Source of the DNA: Branchiostoma floridae
Taxonomy: Eukaryota; Chordata; Leptocardii; Amphioxiformes; Branchiostomatidae
Assembly (NCBI RefSeq): GCF_000003815.2
Contig: NC_049995.1
Location: forward strand, 11,982 to 75,981
Direction of reading: 5' to 3'
DNA length: 64,000 nucleotides
The notes beneath the pieces were generated by a model. It made no database searches. It worked only from the letters and a program-made list of their open reading frames with translations, and was not told the DNA's origin. Every line of letters starts with the position of its first letter. The stretch's first letter is position 1. This document shows, piece by piece, positions 35,593-45,725 of this stretch. Made by a program: the position numbers and the translations under genes.

Positions 35593-36590
35593 TGATACTT
35601 TGGAACAACACAACACTTTCCCCTTAATATTATTATTTCAACATGACATCTACGCTCGCTTCATGATAAAGGCTACTTCTTTTTCCGAACTCATTTTTTA
35701 TCGCACGTACGCGTATCGCCAATTGAGCACTAAATGTTAGAACTGTTTCATGCTATCATAAGATTTAAGTACATTTGGTGTTAATGGGATTTGTGTTCGG
35801 GACGATCATCTTTTTTGTTGAGTTATAACTTTTCTCTACTGCACACAGTTCCCATATGCTAATGTGCGACACGGTATGTGGCTAGTGACACTGCGTGGCA
35901 CGCAAGGCTCGTTAAAACCACAACAGAACGACACGGAAACAAATTTTCTTCATTTCCTCGTGTGCTGTTCGTTTCCTCCTCGCTACCTGGACATTTCGCG
36001 TCCGCAAAGTTGAAGGGAGGATCTCGACAAGTGTCATTTCTACACTTGACGACAGCACTACCCTTGGAAAGCGGATATCAGTAGGTTTAAGTCCACGGTA
36101 AGTGAAGCATTGTTGTCGAAGGTACACTGAGAATTAGAAAAACAAAACCTTCACAGAGAAACTAAAAGCTAGGGCGCCTTTATCTTGAATACTTTTCATA
36201 CACAGCTTTGTAAAATGTAATATCATATCCTTGAAATTTGTACTTTGTTGACTCTTAATGATTGTTGACAAAGAGCAAAGGCACTTCCCTTGGAAAGTTG
36301 ATAGTTACAGGTACAAGTTCACGGTGTGTGCCTGGGCGTTGGTGGGAGAGTGACAAAGGTATGTTAGCTACTGGTACGCAGGAGGTTAGAAAAAAATAAC
36401 CCTGAAAATATTTAAAGTTACTTTACCTTTTCTCCTAAAATTTCTCATTGATAGCTTAGTACAGTCCCAAAAACAAGTGACGTTCAGTTTTATCAAATGG
36501 CTTAAAAATTAAACTGAGTTCCTGGCGAGGTTTCTACTTTGTTTACTATAAATACTTATTCTTAACGTGTTTGAGGAAAGCCTTGTTTTT
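33876..36590. other. Intergenic stretch, no gene recognised
   Basis: Only short reading frames without domain signatures are seen. It contains opposing dinucleotide runs, (GT)n at 35461-35484 and (CA)n at 35559-35592, about 75 bp apart and able in principle to pair as a hairpin. Confidence 0.6.
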
Positions 36591-36591
36591 A

Positions 36592-36834
36592 ATACCCCCT
36601 TTCCACTAGGACGGCGCTCTCGCCGCGCTCTCTCTGCGACCTCAAATTTGACACATCGCTCACGAATTGTATAGAAAAGCAACGAGTCCTTTGACACTTT
36701 GTGTGTTTTGTTGTCTTATTAGTGACACTTATACATTGTGAATGATATACCTAGTATTTGAGCGAGGGTTAGACATATCTGTTTTGGTCGCAGCGAGAGC
36801 ACAGTCCGATCGCCGTCTAGTGGAAAAGGGGCCA
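36592..36834. mobile_element. Short MITE with inverted ends (CCCTTTCCACTAG / CTAGTGGAAAAGGG)
   Basis: The left end ccccctttccactaggacggcg and the right end cgccgtctagtggaaaaggggcc are inverted repeats with small indels. A second inner pair flanks them (gctctcgcc...gcgagagc). There is no coding capacity and no clear target duplication. Confidence 0.65.
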
Positions 36835-37110
36835 TACCAAAGTGTTGCTACGGGAAAAGCGTAGTACGCTTTTCACAATACGCTTTTCAGGTAGCAAAAG
36901 GTCGGACAGATATGGAATAGTAGGATATGTCTTACTGTCACATTCTTGTAAGTAGGAATGTAGCCTTTAACCTCCACTGACTGTTTCAAAACAACGTATC
37001 AGGTTTTGCGTTGTTTTTATGTAGATGGACTGTCATTCTCGCAGCGCAGAAGACGCTCCGGTGTTGACATTCTATTCCGAGTCACGGAGAGGGTCGCTAT
37101 CAATTACGAA

Positions 37111-37321
37111 TACTGTAAATGCATTTAAGTTCTTGGGGATTTATTTTCGCGGTAACGGGAAGATGACTTTTCGCGGTGGTTTTCACTTCGCGGTAGCACC
37201 ATGCACGGTTGTCTTTTACTGCCATGGAAAAATGTTCGCGATTGTTTAAAGTTCGAGGTGAAGCGGCCACCACAAATATCCGCGGACATTAAACCACCGC
37301 AAAAGTTTGTGCTTATAGAGT
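37111..37321. mobile_element. MITE related to the element at 28058
   Basis: It starts TACTGTAAATGCATTTAAG, the same terminal sequence as the intronic copy, with 'tcgcggt' motifs inside. The right end is degraded (cttatagagta), so the 3' boundary is approximate. Confidence 0.6.
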
Positions 37322-37459
37322 ATTTTCAACTCTGTGTATTTTCAACACTGTCTAAGAGATTTGATACGTCTTTGGAAATATTTAAAACTTTATTTGAAAA
37401 TTCTAAATATAACCCCATTGTGTAAAACTTTCGAAATATTTATGATGTAAATAGATAAA

Positions 37460-37630
37460 GATTCAAACTCTTCTTCTGGATAATATCAATATTTTATTCA
37501 GACGTTTCGGAAGACATACATCTTCCTTCCGCAGTGATATGAAAATGAAGACAAACAATTTCTCGGAACAAAGAATAATTCTTATGTTCTAAATAAACAA
37601 AAAAGGTAACGGATAAGGTGTTCTAAAATA
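37460..37630 (-). repeat. Retroelement tail with hammerhead-like core
   Basis: Minus strand 37534-37504 reads CTGCGGA, a GGAAGA...TCTTCC stem, then GAAAC, followed by GTCTGAATAAAATATTG. This layout resembles the hammerhead-type motifs of Penelope-like elements; the core CTGANGA has one change. No coding part is nearby. Confidence 0.45.
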
Positions 37631-37651
37631 AACAACACAGGTAAGTAATGA

Positions 37652-37755
37652 GGTGTTCTAAACAAAGTTCAAAATAGACAAAAAGGTAACTGACAAGGTT
37701 CTATAGAACCTTGTCAGTTACCTTTTTGTTTATTTAGAACTTTGTTTAGAACACC
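37652..37755. repeat. 104-bp near-perfect palindrome
   Basis: Two 52-bp arms centred between 37703 and 37704 (TTCTA|TAGAA) match with about two mismatches and no spacer. The arms contain 'ggtgttctaaacaaagttc' and 'aaaaaggtaactgacaagg'. Partial direct copies of the arm sequence occur just upstream (37590-37650). Confidence 0.93.
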
Positions 37756-37880
37756 CCCATATAATTCAATAACACTTTTGGTGTACAGTACAACAAAATG
37801 CTTATTTTTGCGATTTTTTTACCAATTTTTGACCAAAAAAGGACACTTTTGGTTCCTGTACCTTGGTATTGCAACCGAAT
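37756..37880. repeat. Tandem repeat unit 1, interrupted by a LINE
   Basis: This carries 'ttcaataacacttttggtgtacagtac...tgcttatttttgcg...cctgtaccttgg', which recurs at 42870 and 43040. The unit breaks at about 37881 and resumes at 42828, so the LINE between them inserted into it. Confidence 0.8.
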
Positions 37881-38300
37881 GGCGGCAGCTGCTTTTGTCT
37901 GAGCTCTCATCTTTATCATATATTGTAAAATTCTGTCCTAAAATCTTGCCATCGTCCATAAATCATACCAGAATCTGAAAGTTGAATGTCTTAAGGCTTA
38001 TTCTGTATGAGAAAATTGGACGTTTGACGAATCTGGGCGGAGATATTGGACGGAAAAACCTGGTCTCCCAGACAACAAAAGACGCTGTATCCGGGCAACA
38101 ACAAAGGACGCCACTTTCTCGCCAGCGGAAACACCGCAGCGGGCTCCCTTAGTTGGAGCCCCCGCCGGTAGGTTTCTCTCTCTGCAACATTTACACTGAT
38201 TTTTTACATAGTCTGTGTTTGTTTGTGGTGATTTATCACCAGCTCGTCGCTGCCGAGAGTATCTCTTGTCATTTCAGTACCCCCCCCCCCCCCCGGCAGA

Positions 38301-39059
38301 ATGGCACCAAGAAAAGGCAACACTTCCGAAGACGATTCTGTATCTCTGTCAGTTGTCAAAGAACTACTAGAACTACAAGAGAGGAACTTCAAATCATTCC
38401 TGGACACGATTATGGAGTCAACACACAAGAGAATGGACAACATTATACGGGAAGTTCAAGAGATTAAGGACAGCCTTCACTTCTCACAAAAGGAAATCGA
38501 CGACAACAAACTCAACCTATATCGACATGTACAAAAGGTAGAGGACATAGAAACAGAAATAACCCTACTCAAGAAAGACATCACCGCAAACGACACCAAA
38601 GTTGACAACCTTGAAAATCAATCGCGAAGAAATAATATATTGATTGACGTAGTCCCTGACACCAAGGACGAGACTTGGGACCAGTGTGAGCAGAAAGTAA
38701 GGGATCTACTCAAGGAAAAACTGAAGCTAGATCCCAAACAGATAGAAATAGAAAGAGCGCACAGGAACGGACGTTTTCAGGACGGAGGACGACCGCGCCC
38801 AATCGTAGCGAAACTGCTAAGATTCAAGGACAAGGACACAATCATCAAACGAGCAAAGTATCTGAAAGGAAGCACTATCTACATGAGCGAGGATTTTTCC
38901 GAGAAGGTGAGACAGAAGAGGAAGGAACTGATCCCGGAAATGAAAGCTGCACGTGAACGTGGAAACATCGCGTACCTGAAATTTGACATACTTATTGTCC
39001 ACCCACCTGGAGAGGGAGGAGCTGATCGCAGGCGCACTAGAGCCGACTCCAGACACTGA
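38301..39059 (+). CDS. LINE ORF1 protein, L1-ORF1p/Transposase_22-like RNA-binding protein
   Basis: 252 residues. The N-terminal half is a charged coiled coil (heptads around residues 20-110). At about residue 108 it has NLENQSRRNNILI, the signature that opens the RRM-like domain of L1-type ORF1 proteins, then KLLRFKDKDTIIKRAKYLKG and a basic C-terminal domain. Such proteins form trimers that coat the element's RNA. The start ATG follows a 16-base poly-C tract. The frame is intact, suggesting a young copy. Confidence 0.88.
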   Translation: MAPRKGNTSEDDSVSLSVVKELLELQERNFKSFLDTIMESTHKRMDNIIREVQEIKDSLHFSQKEIDDNKLNLYRHVQKVEDIETEITLLKKDITANDTKVDNLENQSRRNNILIDVVPDTKDETWDQCEQKVRDLLKEKLKLDPKQIEIERAHRNGRFQDGGRPRPIVAKLLRFKDKDTIIKRAKYLKGSTIYMSEDFSEKVRQKRKELIPEMKAARERGNIAYLKFDILIVHPPGEGGADRRRTRADSRH

Positions 39060-39117
39060 AGACACGGAATTTCCTGAACTGTTTTGAGCTAAGTCAAATA
39101 ACCATTAGCCACCCAAC

Positions 39118-42100
39118 ATGAACTCAAACCCCCCACAACCTAGCACCTTGATTTTTAATCCATGTGACCTGAATAATTTAGATAATGGGTCACAAATCTC
39201 CCCACTGGATCCTGATACTAACTTTCTGAATGACTTTTACACTTCTATAAATACAACTTCCCAATATCATACTGTTGAATCCTTTAATAAATCTTGTACC
39301 ACACCCTGTTGTAACACTCTATCGTTGTTCCACTTAAACGTACGAAGCCTTCCATGCCATTTTGATGAACTGAATGAATATATCTCTTCCCTGCACCAAC
39401 ATTTTACAGTTATTGCATTAACAGAAACATGGCTAACAGAAAATATCGTGGAAAATTATAGTATACCTGGTTATAACAGCATACACCACTGCAGAAAGAA
39501 TAGATCTGGAGGGGGTGTGTCACTATCATTAGAAACGACANNNNNNNNNNNNNNNNNNNNNNNNNNNNNNNNNNNNNNNNNNNNNNNNNNNNNNNNNNNN
39601 NNNNNNNNNNNNNNNNNNNNNNNNNNNNNNNNNNNNNNNNCGGGCAATCTGGGGACGGGTATCCATTGAGATCATTCCAAGTAACCCGAAGGAGAAAAAA
39701 AACAATATTGAGCTGTGTGTATCGCCCACCAAATACCGACATTATAGAATTCCATGAGCGCATAAAGGAATCTATAAACAATATTTATAGGGAAAGAGCG
39801 ACTTGTTATATTATTGGTGATTTCAATATTAATCTATTAAACAATACTAACCAACCCACTACTGATCATATAAATGAAATGTTCTCATCTGGCTTCTACC
39901 CACTTATATGCAGACCTACCAGAATTACACCTTACTCTGCCACCTTAATAGACAACATTTATACAAACTCAGGTAGCAACAATATCAAGGTTGGCATCCT
40001 CATCACTGACATATCAGATCACTTTCCAATATTCCTTTCATCCGAATTAAACGAGCCAGTCAGACAGGCAGACAAAATATCTTATCGCCAAGTTAACACA
40101 ACTAACATTCAGAAATTTACACAATCCCTATCAGAAATAGTATGGAGCGACGTATTAAACGAAACAGACACAGAGAAAGCATATAATCAGTTTCTCGAAA
40201 CATACGGATCGTTATACGAAAAATGTTTCCCAAAGAAAACTACAAAAATCTCCCAGCACTCTCGCAAAAAACCCTGGCTTAGCAATGGATTGTTAAAGTC
40301 AATACGCAGAAAAAACAAGCTCTACACTAAATATGTCAAGAACCCCTCGCCCTTAAACCACAGTATCTATAAAAAATACCGGAATAAGTTAAATCATCTC
40401 CTAAAAACTACAAAGAAGGATTACTACCACAAAAAGTTCAATGAAGCTACCAGTAACATAAAACAAACATGGTCCCTGATAAATGAAGTTATAAATCGTA
40501 ACAAAAGCAACTCAGCTGGTCCAAACAAAATACAAATTGGTACCAAAACTACCGAAAATAAAGATGAAATATGTAATGAATTCAATGATTTTTTCACTAA
40601 TATTGGACCTTCACTTGAAAGTAAAATCCCAAAAGGAACACAAGATCCTCTTAGCTACATCACTTTACAAGTAAATTCTAACCTATCAACTTTTGTGCCA
40701 CCAACTGATGCTGAAATTACAGATATTGTAAAAAACTTAAAAGACTCAGCTGCTGGTCATGACGAAATTAGCCCTAAAGTACTAAAGTTGTCACTACCCT
40801 ATGTTATTGCCCCTCTAACACATATTCTTTCTCTATCCTTGCAAAATGGAATTGTTCCCCACCCACTAAAAGTCGCAAAAGTGACGCCTATTTTTAAAAG
40901 CAGTGACCCACTAAATGTTAACAACTATCGACCAATATCTGTCCTTCCCTGCATATCTAAAGTCTTGGAAAAGCTAGTATATAGTCGTCTTTTGAAACAT
41001 TTAAATCAAAATAACATCCTATATAAACATCAATATGGTTTCCGAAAGGGCTATTCTACCTCTCTGGCACTCATACACTTAATGGAAAAAATTTCTACCG
41101 CCATAGATAATTCAGAATACACAATAGGAATCTTTCTCGATCTATCAAAAGCATTTGATACGGTTAATCATTCCATTCTACTCAATAAACTAAAACGATA
41201 CGGTATATGTGACTCCGCAATAAAATGGTTCTCGTCTTATCTATCCAATAGACAACAATACGTAGCTCTTAACGATAATAAATCACAACCCAAAATAATA
41301 GAATGTGGTGTCCCACAGGGTTCGATATTAGGACCACTACTTTTTCTGATTTATATAAATGATCTCGAAAAAGCATCTTCAATTATATTCTTTATCCTAT
41401 TTGCAGATGATTCAAATCTTTTTCTTTCAAACTCGAATTTTGATACGCTAGTAAAACTTGCTAACGAAGAAATGAAAAAGGTTATGTCGTGGTTTGAGGC
41501 AAATAAATTATCAGTAAATGTTAAGAAGACATATTATCTAATTTTCTGTAATAGAAATAAAACCTATAACAAAAGTGCCAAAATCTTTTTAAAAAGTGTG
41601 CCCCTGTCTCAAGAGAGTCAAGCCAAATTCTTAGGTATAATCATTGATGATCGACTGACCTGGAAATCGCATATAACTATGTTAGGTAAAAAGATTTCAA
41701 AAACTATCGGTATCATTGGAAAACTTAAACATATTCTTACTCAAAAAACCATTATTACCTTATATAATAGTTTAATATACCCGTATCTAACCTACGGGAA
41801 TATAGTCTGGGGATGCGCCTACAAAACCACACTACAGCCCCTGATATTGCTCCAAAAAAGATTTGTTCGTTCAGCCACGGGCGCCAGTTTTCATGCACAT
41901 TCTGCACCTTTGTTTACAAAACTTAAGATTTTGAATATTTTTTATATCAACAGACTTCATCTGATGCTATTTACGTTTAAATTCCTAAACTGTTCTCTTC
42001 CAGAAACATTTAATGGTCTACTAAATCTTAATTCTCATTTTCATAATTACCAAACTCGACAAAGTGCTCATTTCCATATTCCCCTAGTTAGAACGTCAGT

Positions 42101-42236
42101 AGCCCAAATGAGTGTAAAATACAAATGTATAATTAATTGGAATAATCTCCCCCTCCATCTAAAGTGTTTAACATCAATACTTAGTTTTAAACGCAATCTA
42201 AAAAATCACCTACTTTCCTTTCCCACTGACATTTGA
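39118..42236 (+). CDS. LINE ORF2: endonuclease and reverse transcriptase (assembly gap and frame shift)
   Basis: Starts MNSNPPQPST 58 bp after ORF1. The APE-type endonuclease is visible as FHLNVRSL, TETWL, then after the gap YRPPN and IGDFNINLL. RT blocks include NNYRPISVLPCISKVLEKLV, QYGFRKGYST, LDLSKAFDTVNH, GVPQGSILGPLLFLIYINDL and catalytic FADD (about 41401-41412). The RT frame opens at 39666. Between the gap and there, an 8-A run (39693-39700) seems to carry an extra A, because SIEIIPSNP is read in another frame. The 100-N gap is of unknown true length. The protein copies the element's RNA at a nicked target site. Confidence 0.85.
39541..39640. other. Assembly gap (100 N)
   Basis: Exactly 100 N, a conventional placeholder size, inside the endonuclease region of the LINE. 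Confidence 0.99.
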
Positions 42237-42827
42237 CATCTTATCTTAACTTCTCCATTTGATAGCTTAAGTTGCTATTTAGTTGATATATTTCCCTGCT
42301 TTTAATAATTTAATTGTTGTTTTAATCATTTGGTATTTAGCTGCTACATTTCCTTGTTTTAGTCATTTGATAAAAGCTTTATTTGTGTCACTTTAGTTAC
42401 GATATATCCTTTTTTTTCTTAATTCGTTAACTTTAGCTTCTCTATTATATTATTTAGCTTCATTTGTGTTACGATAGTTTCAATATTTAAATTGTTGCCA
42501 TAATTTTTTCCTTAACTTCTCCATTTGATAGCTTAAGTTGCTATTTAGTTGATATATTTCCCTGCTTTTAATAATTTAATTGTTATTTAGCTTCTCTATT
42601 TGATGGCTTTTTTGTGTTAATTTAGTTGATACATTTCCTTGTTTTGTTATCAATTGTTTATCACCTCAACTATTTCATTAGAATTGCATATGTTATAGGA
42701 GGAGGGCTCGCATAAGCCGTTAGGCTTCCTCCCTTCCTCCCGCACAGTATTTGTTTTATCCAATGTACATTTCTCTGTTTTTGTGTTCTACGTGCGAATA
42801 AATAAATTCAAAAAAAATTCAAAAAAA

Positions 42828-43175
42828 TGAGCTGAAATTTGACACAGATGTGCCTTGATAATCCCTTCATATAAATTCAATAACACTTTTGGTGTACAGT
42901 ACAAAAAATGCTTATTTTTGCGATTTTTTGGCCATTTTTTTTTTACCAAAAAAGGACACTTTTGGCTACTGTACCCTGGTTTTAAAACCAAATGATCTGA
43001 AATTTAGTATAGCAGTGCCATACACGTATGCGCACATGGATTCATCAACACTTTAGGCATACAGTACAACAAAATGCTTAATTTTGCGACTGTTTGGCCA
43101 TTTTATGACCAAAAACGTACACCTTTGGCTCCTGTACCCTGGTTTTAAAACCAAGTGACCTAAATTTGGGTAAAT
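42828..43175. repeat. Tandem repeat, about 165-bp unit, rest of the array
   Basis: Two further units start near 42877 and 43041 ('ttcaataacactttt' and 'ttcatcaacacttta'), each ending 'ctgtaccctggttttaaaaccaa'. Together with 37756-37880 this makes about three units. Confidence 0.82.
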
Positions 43176-44430
43176 GGGTGCACTAGATACTTATTTAAAT
43201 GACACATGTATAATTTGTGGCATAAACCTCTTCAAAATGATATATTTGGGGATTTTTTGTCATTTTCCAATTAACGGGACTTGTTTTGGCCATTCTCGGC
43301 GTTCAGTGCGTTCCATATATGGCAAACAAAGCAATAACTCCCGCCCTGGGCGACAGGTGGCAGGTGTCGGTCTGCTGATTAATTGAATTGCGCCACCAGC
43401 CAATCAGCGAAGAGGAAGTAACACTTTGTCACCAATTGGTATTAAAACAACTAATGACACAACACTTGCCAAACAAAGCGCGAATTTCCAAAACTGAAGC
43501 TGATTGGGTAACATTGTCAAGTGTGTATGTAGACGCAACCATGCATATTTGGGAGGATTTTGAAATTTATGTTACTCAATAAACGGTACTGCAAAGGATA
43601 TGCTATTAGGAAGATAATATGTGCATTATTTATATGTTAGCAATACGTAATGGAATATATTGTGTTCGTAATGTTCGTAATCTTCTTTCTCGTGTCAAAT
43701 TTTCAAAGTGATGTGTCACCCTGTACCCGGTTTGAAATTGTAGTTTGTGAGGATTTGGAGTTCAGACAGGGTCATTTGAGCAGTAGCGGACGGTACGCGT
43801 ACATTGAACATTAGAATACAAGTCTTTGTCATTGAATTTACCAACATTCCGCATGGCAATTGAATATGAATCACTTTCGGCAGATTTGACTTTGGTAGGG
43901 TTAGTTGAGACAATCGAGAAAATGTTATTTGGCGGAAAATGCGGGGAAATTAGCCAGTTTGCGTTTAGTTTTCATATGTAAGTTTGACAGTGGCGAGAAT
44001 AACTTACTGTTAAAATTTTCCATTTTTGCGCAGGGGTGACTTGGAACAGTCCAATGTTGCTTGGGAATGGGTATGGCTGAAATATGCTGTATTTGCATCC
44101 AAGCAAATGTCGGCCTTTCTAGTTGTAAAATATCTTCCAAGAATGATGAAAGGAAGTACAGATTTCTATATACTATGCAGGTAGTATATACAGATATTCA
44201 GTATACACAGGTAACGAGACGCAAATAATGTTAACAAGGGCTTAATTTGCAAAATAAATGAGCGAATACTAAAATCTGATTCATGGATTTACAAGGTGTA
44301 CTTATGTTCACATTGTGCAATCAAGCAGACAGCTGACAGCACGTAGATCATATACACAAAGAGACAAAGAAACAAACACAGCTATACTTGCTGTAAAATC
44401 TAAGCCACTTAAATAAAATGAAACCTCCCC
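43176..44430. other. Intergenic stretch, nothing recognised
   Basis: AT-rich DNA with short reading frames only; no domain signature, promoter or repeat family could be supported. Confidence 0.55.
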
Positions 44431-45353
44431 TTAACCCTATCCAGACCGGGCTTTTTTGGGATACCTGGGACCGGGGGGGGGGGGGCTCTTTTGACCCACC
44501 TTCGTAATTTCAAAACGGCTTAAGTTAAGATCACAAAATTTGGAGGGGACGATGTACTAGTAAAGTTTTATATATTCTGTAAGTTTGAAATCGTTATGAC
44601 GTAATATGACGTAATTATGACGTCATAATGTCATGTTTTAGGCTAAAATCGTCTACATATGGAATTTCCGCTATACTTAAAGGTATTTAAGAAAACGATG
44701 ACTATAAAGGTTATCGTATTGGTGTCTAAGTCTACCAAAACTTTTGTTGCCAATGACGACGACACTGACGCCAATATGACGTCAGAAAATGACGTCATTT
44801 GTCCGCCATCTTGGATCGACAATCTTGAATTTTCTAAAATACGATTTTTTCCACATATAAACCCAAAACCAAATGAAAGTGGACTAAAAAGGTTCAAATG
44901 ATTGTCTTTTGTAAGAAAATAAAGGATTTTGACGGAATTTGAGTAAAAATAACATGTATTTATCGTTAAAAATGACATTGTCCGCCATCTTGGATTTTGA
45001 CCCATGACGTCATCAAATTAGCATAAATTATGAATAATTAATTAGAAATGTAACTTAAGATTACACAGGATCTTAATGATATAGATAAACAAGTTTGGTT
45101 TAGCAAAAAAACTATGAAATCCCATAATTCAAACTGAAATTAGTAAATTTGGTAAAATATGCCTGTCAGAAACCCGTTGCTATGGCAACACGAAAAATCA
45201 CAAACTAAAATTTTTTTCGCGGAATTGTTGCTAACAATATTTTAGGAAAATTCACCAAGTTTCGTAGTTCTAGCACACGTCGTTCGGCAGTTATCCGACG
45301 TCAAAGTTGGCGCGGGCACTTTTAGCCCCCCCCCCCGGTCTGGATAGGGTTAA
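44431..45353. mobile_element. piggyBac-type (TTAA) MITE, copy 1
   Basis: Bounded by TTAA on both sides, with inverted ends CCCTATCCAGACCGGG and CCCGGTCTGGATAGGG. TTAA duplication plus CCC ends is typical of piggyBac transposons. There is no transposase. The inside holds four TGACGTCA octamers, 'gccatcttggat' motifs and a poly-G/poly-C pair near the ends. Confidence 0.88.
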
Positions 45354-45670
45354 TATGTTGTTCCGGTATGTTTTAATTATTTATTAGCACAGCGAATTAG
45401 TAGTGCCTATTTAATATTTACAGGTTATGCTACACCTTGTATGAGGTACCGGTATTGCCTAAAAACCAAAATGAGAAAAAAAGAGAATCCTTCCCCTTAC
45501 ACTTATCAAATAATTACGTATTCATGTCAATTCAAATGCGATGAGAGTGGAAGGTAAAATATTTTGTTATATCAATGCTTATTTTCTTTCTCACAAGCCT
45601 AAAGCAGACCAGCGCCTAGCTGGTGAACAGGCACCAAAACATAGAGGCACCACATACCATAGCCGAGAAG
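45354..45670. other. Presumed promoter/5' UTR region of gene 2
   Basis: This stretch between the MITE and the first coding exon has no clear TATA box or initiator that I can support. It must hold the transcription start unless an upstream non-coding exon exists. Confidence 0.35.
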
Positions 45671-45725
45671 ATGACTACAGCATTAGGTCGTCTCCAACTG
45701 GCACTGTTGCTATGGGCCGTTTATG
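45671..45725 (+). CDS. Gene 2 exon 1: signal peptide
   Basis: ATG at 45671 opens MTTALGRLQLALLLWAVY, a short n-region, a Leu-rich h-region and A/G at the junction, then donor gtaaat in phase 1. It joins the mucin exon as ..VY-A-TTTS, a plausible cleavage position. It is too short to appear as a long frame. Confidence 0.78.

Larger units (their letters stand above)
37881..42827 (+). mobile_element. Near-full-length non-LTR retrotransposon (CR1/Jockey-like group)
   Basis: About 4.95 kb, with a 5' UTR of about 420 bp, ORF1 (38301-39059), ORF2 with endonuclease and reverse transcriptase (39118-42236), an AT-rich 3' UTR and an A-rich (AATTC/AAAA) tail. Boundaries come from the interrupted tandem repeat on both sides; a short 'aatg' is shared at both edges. 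A 100-N gap lies in the endonuclease. The clade is not certain from reading alone. Confidence 0.85.

Noticed and set aside
34427-36127. Small frames in the intergenic region
   Set aside because: No splice signals, domains or composition bias that support coding.
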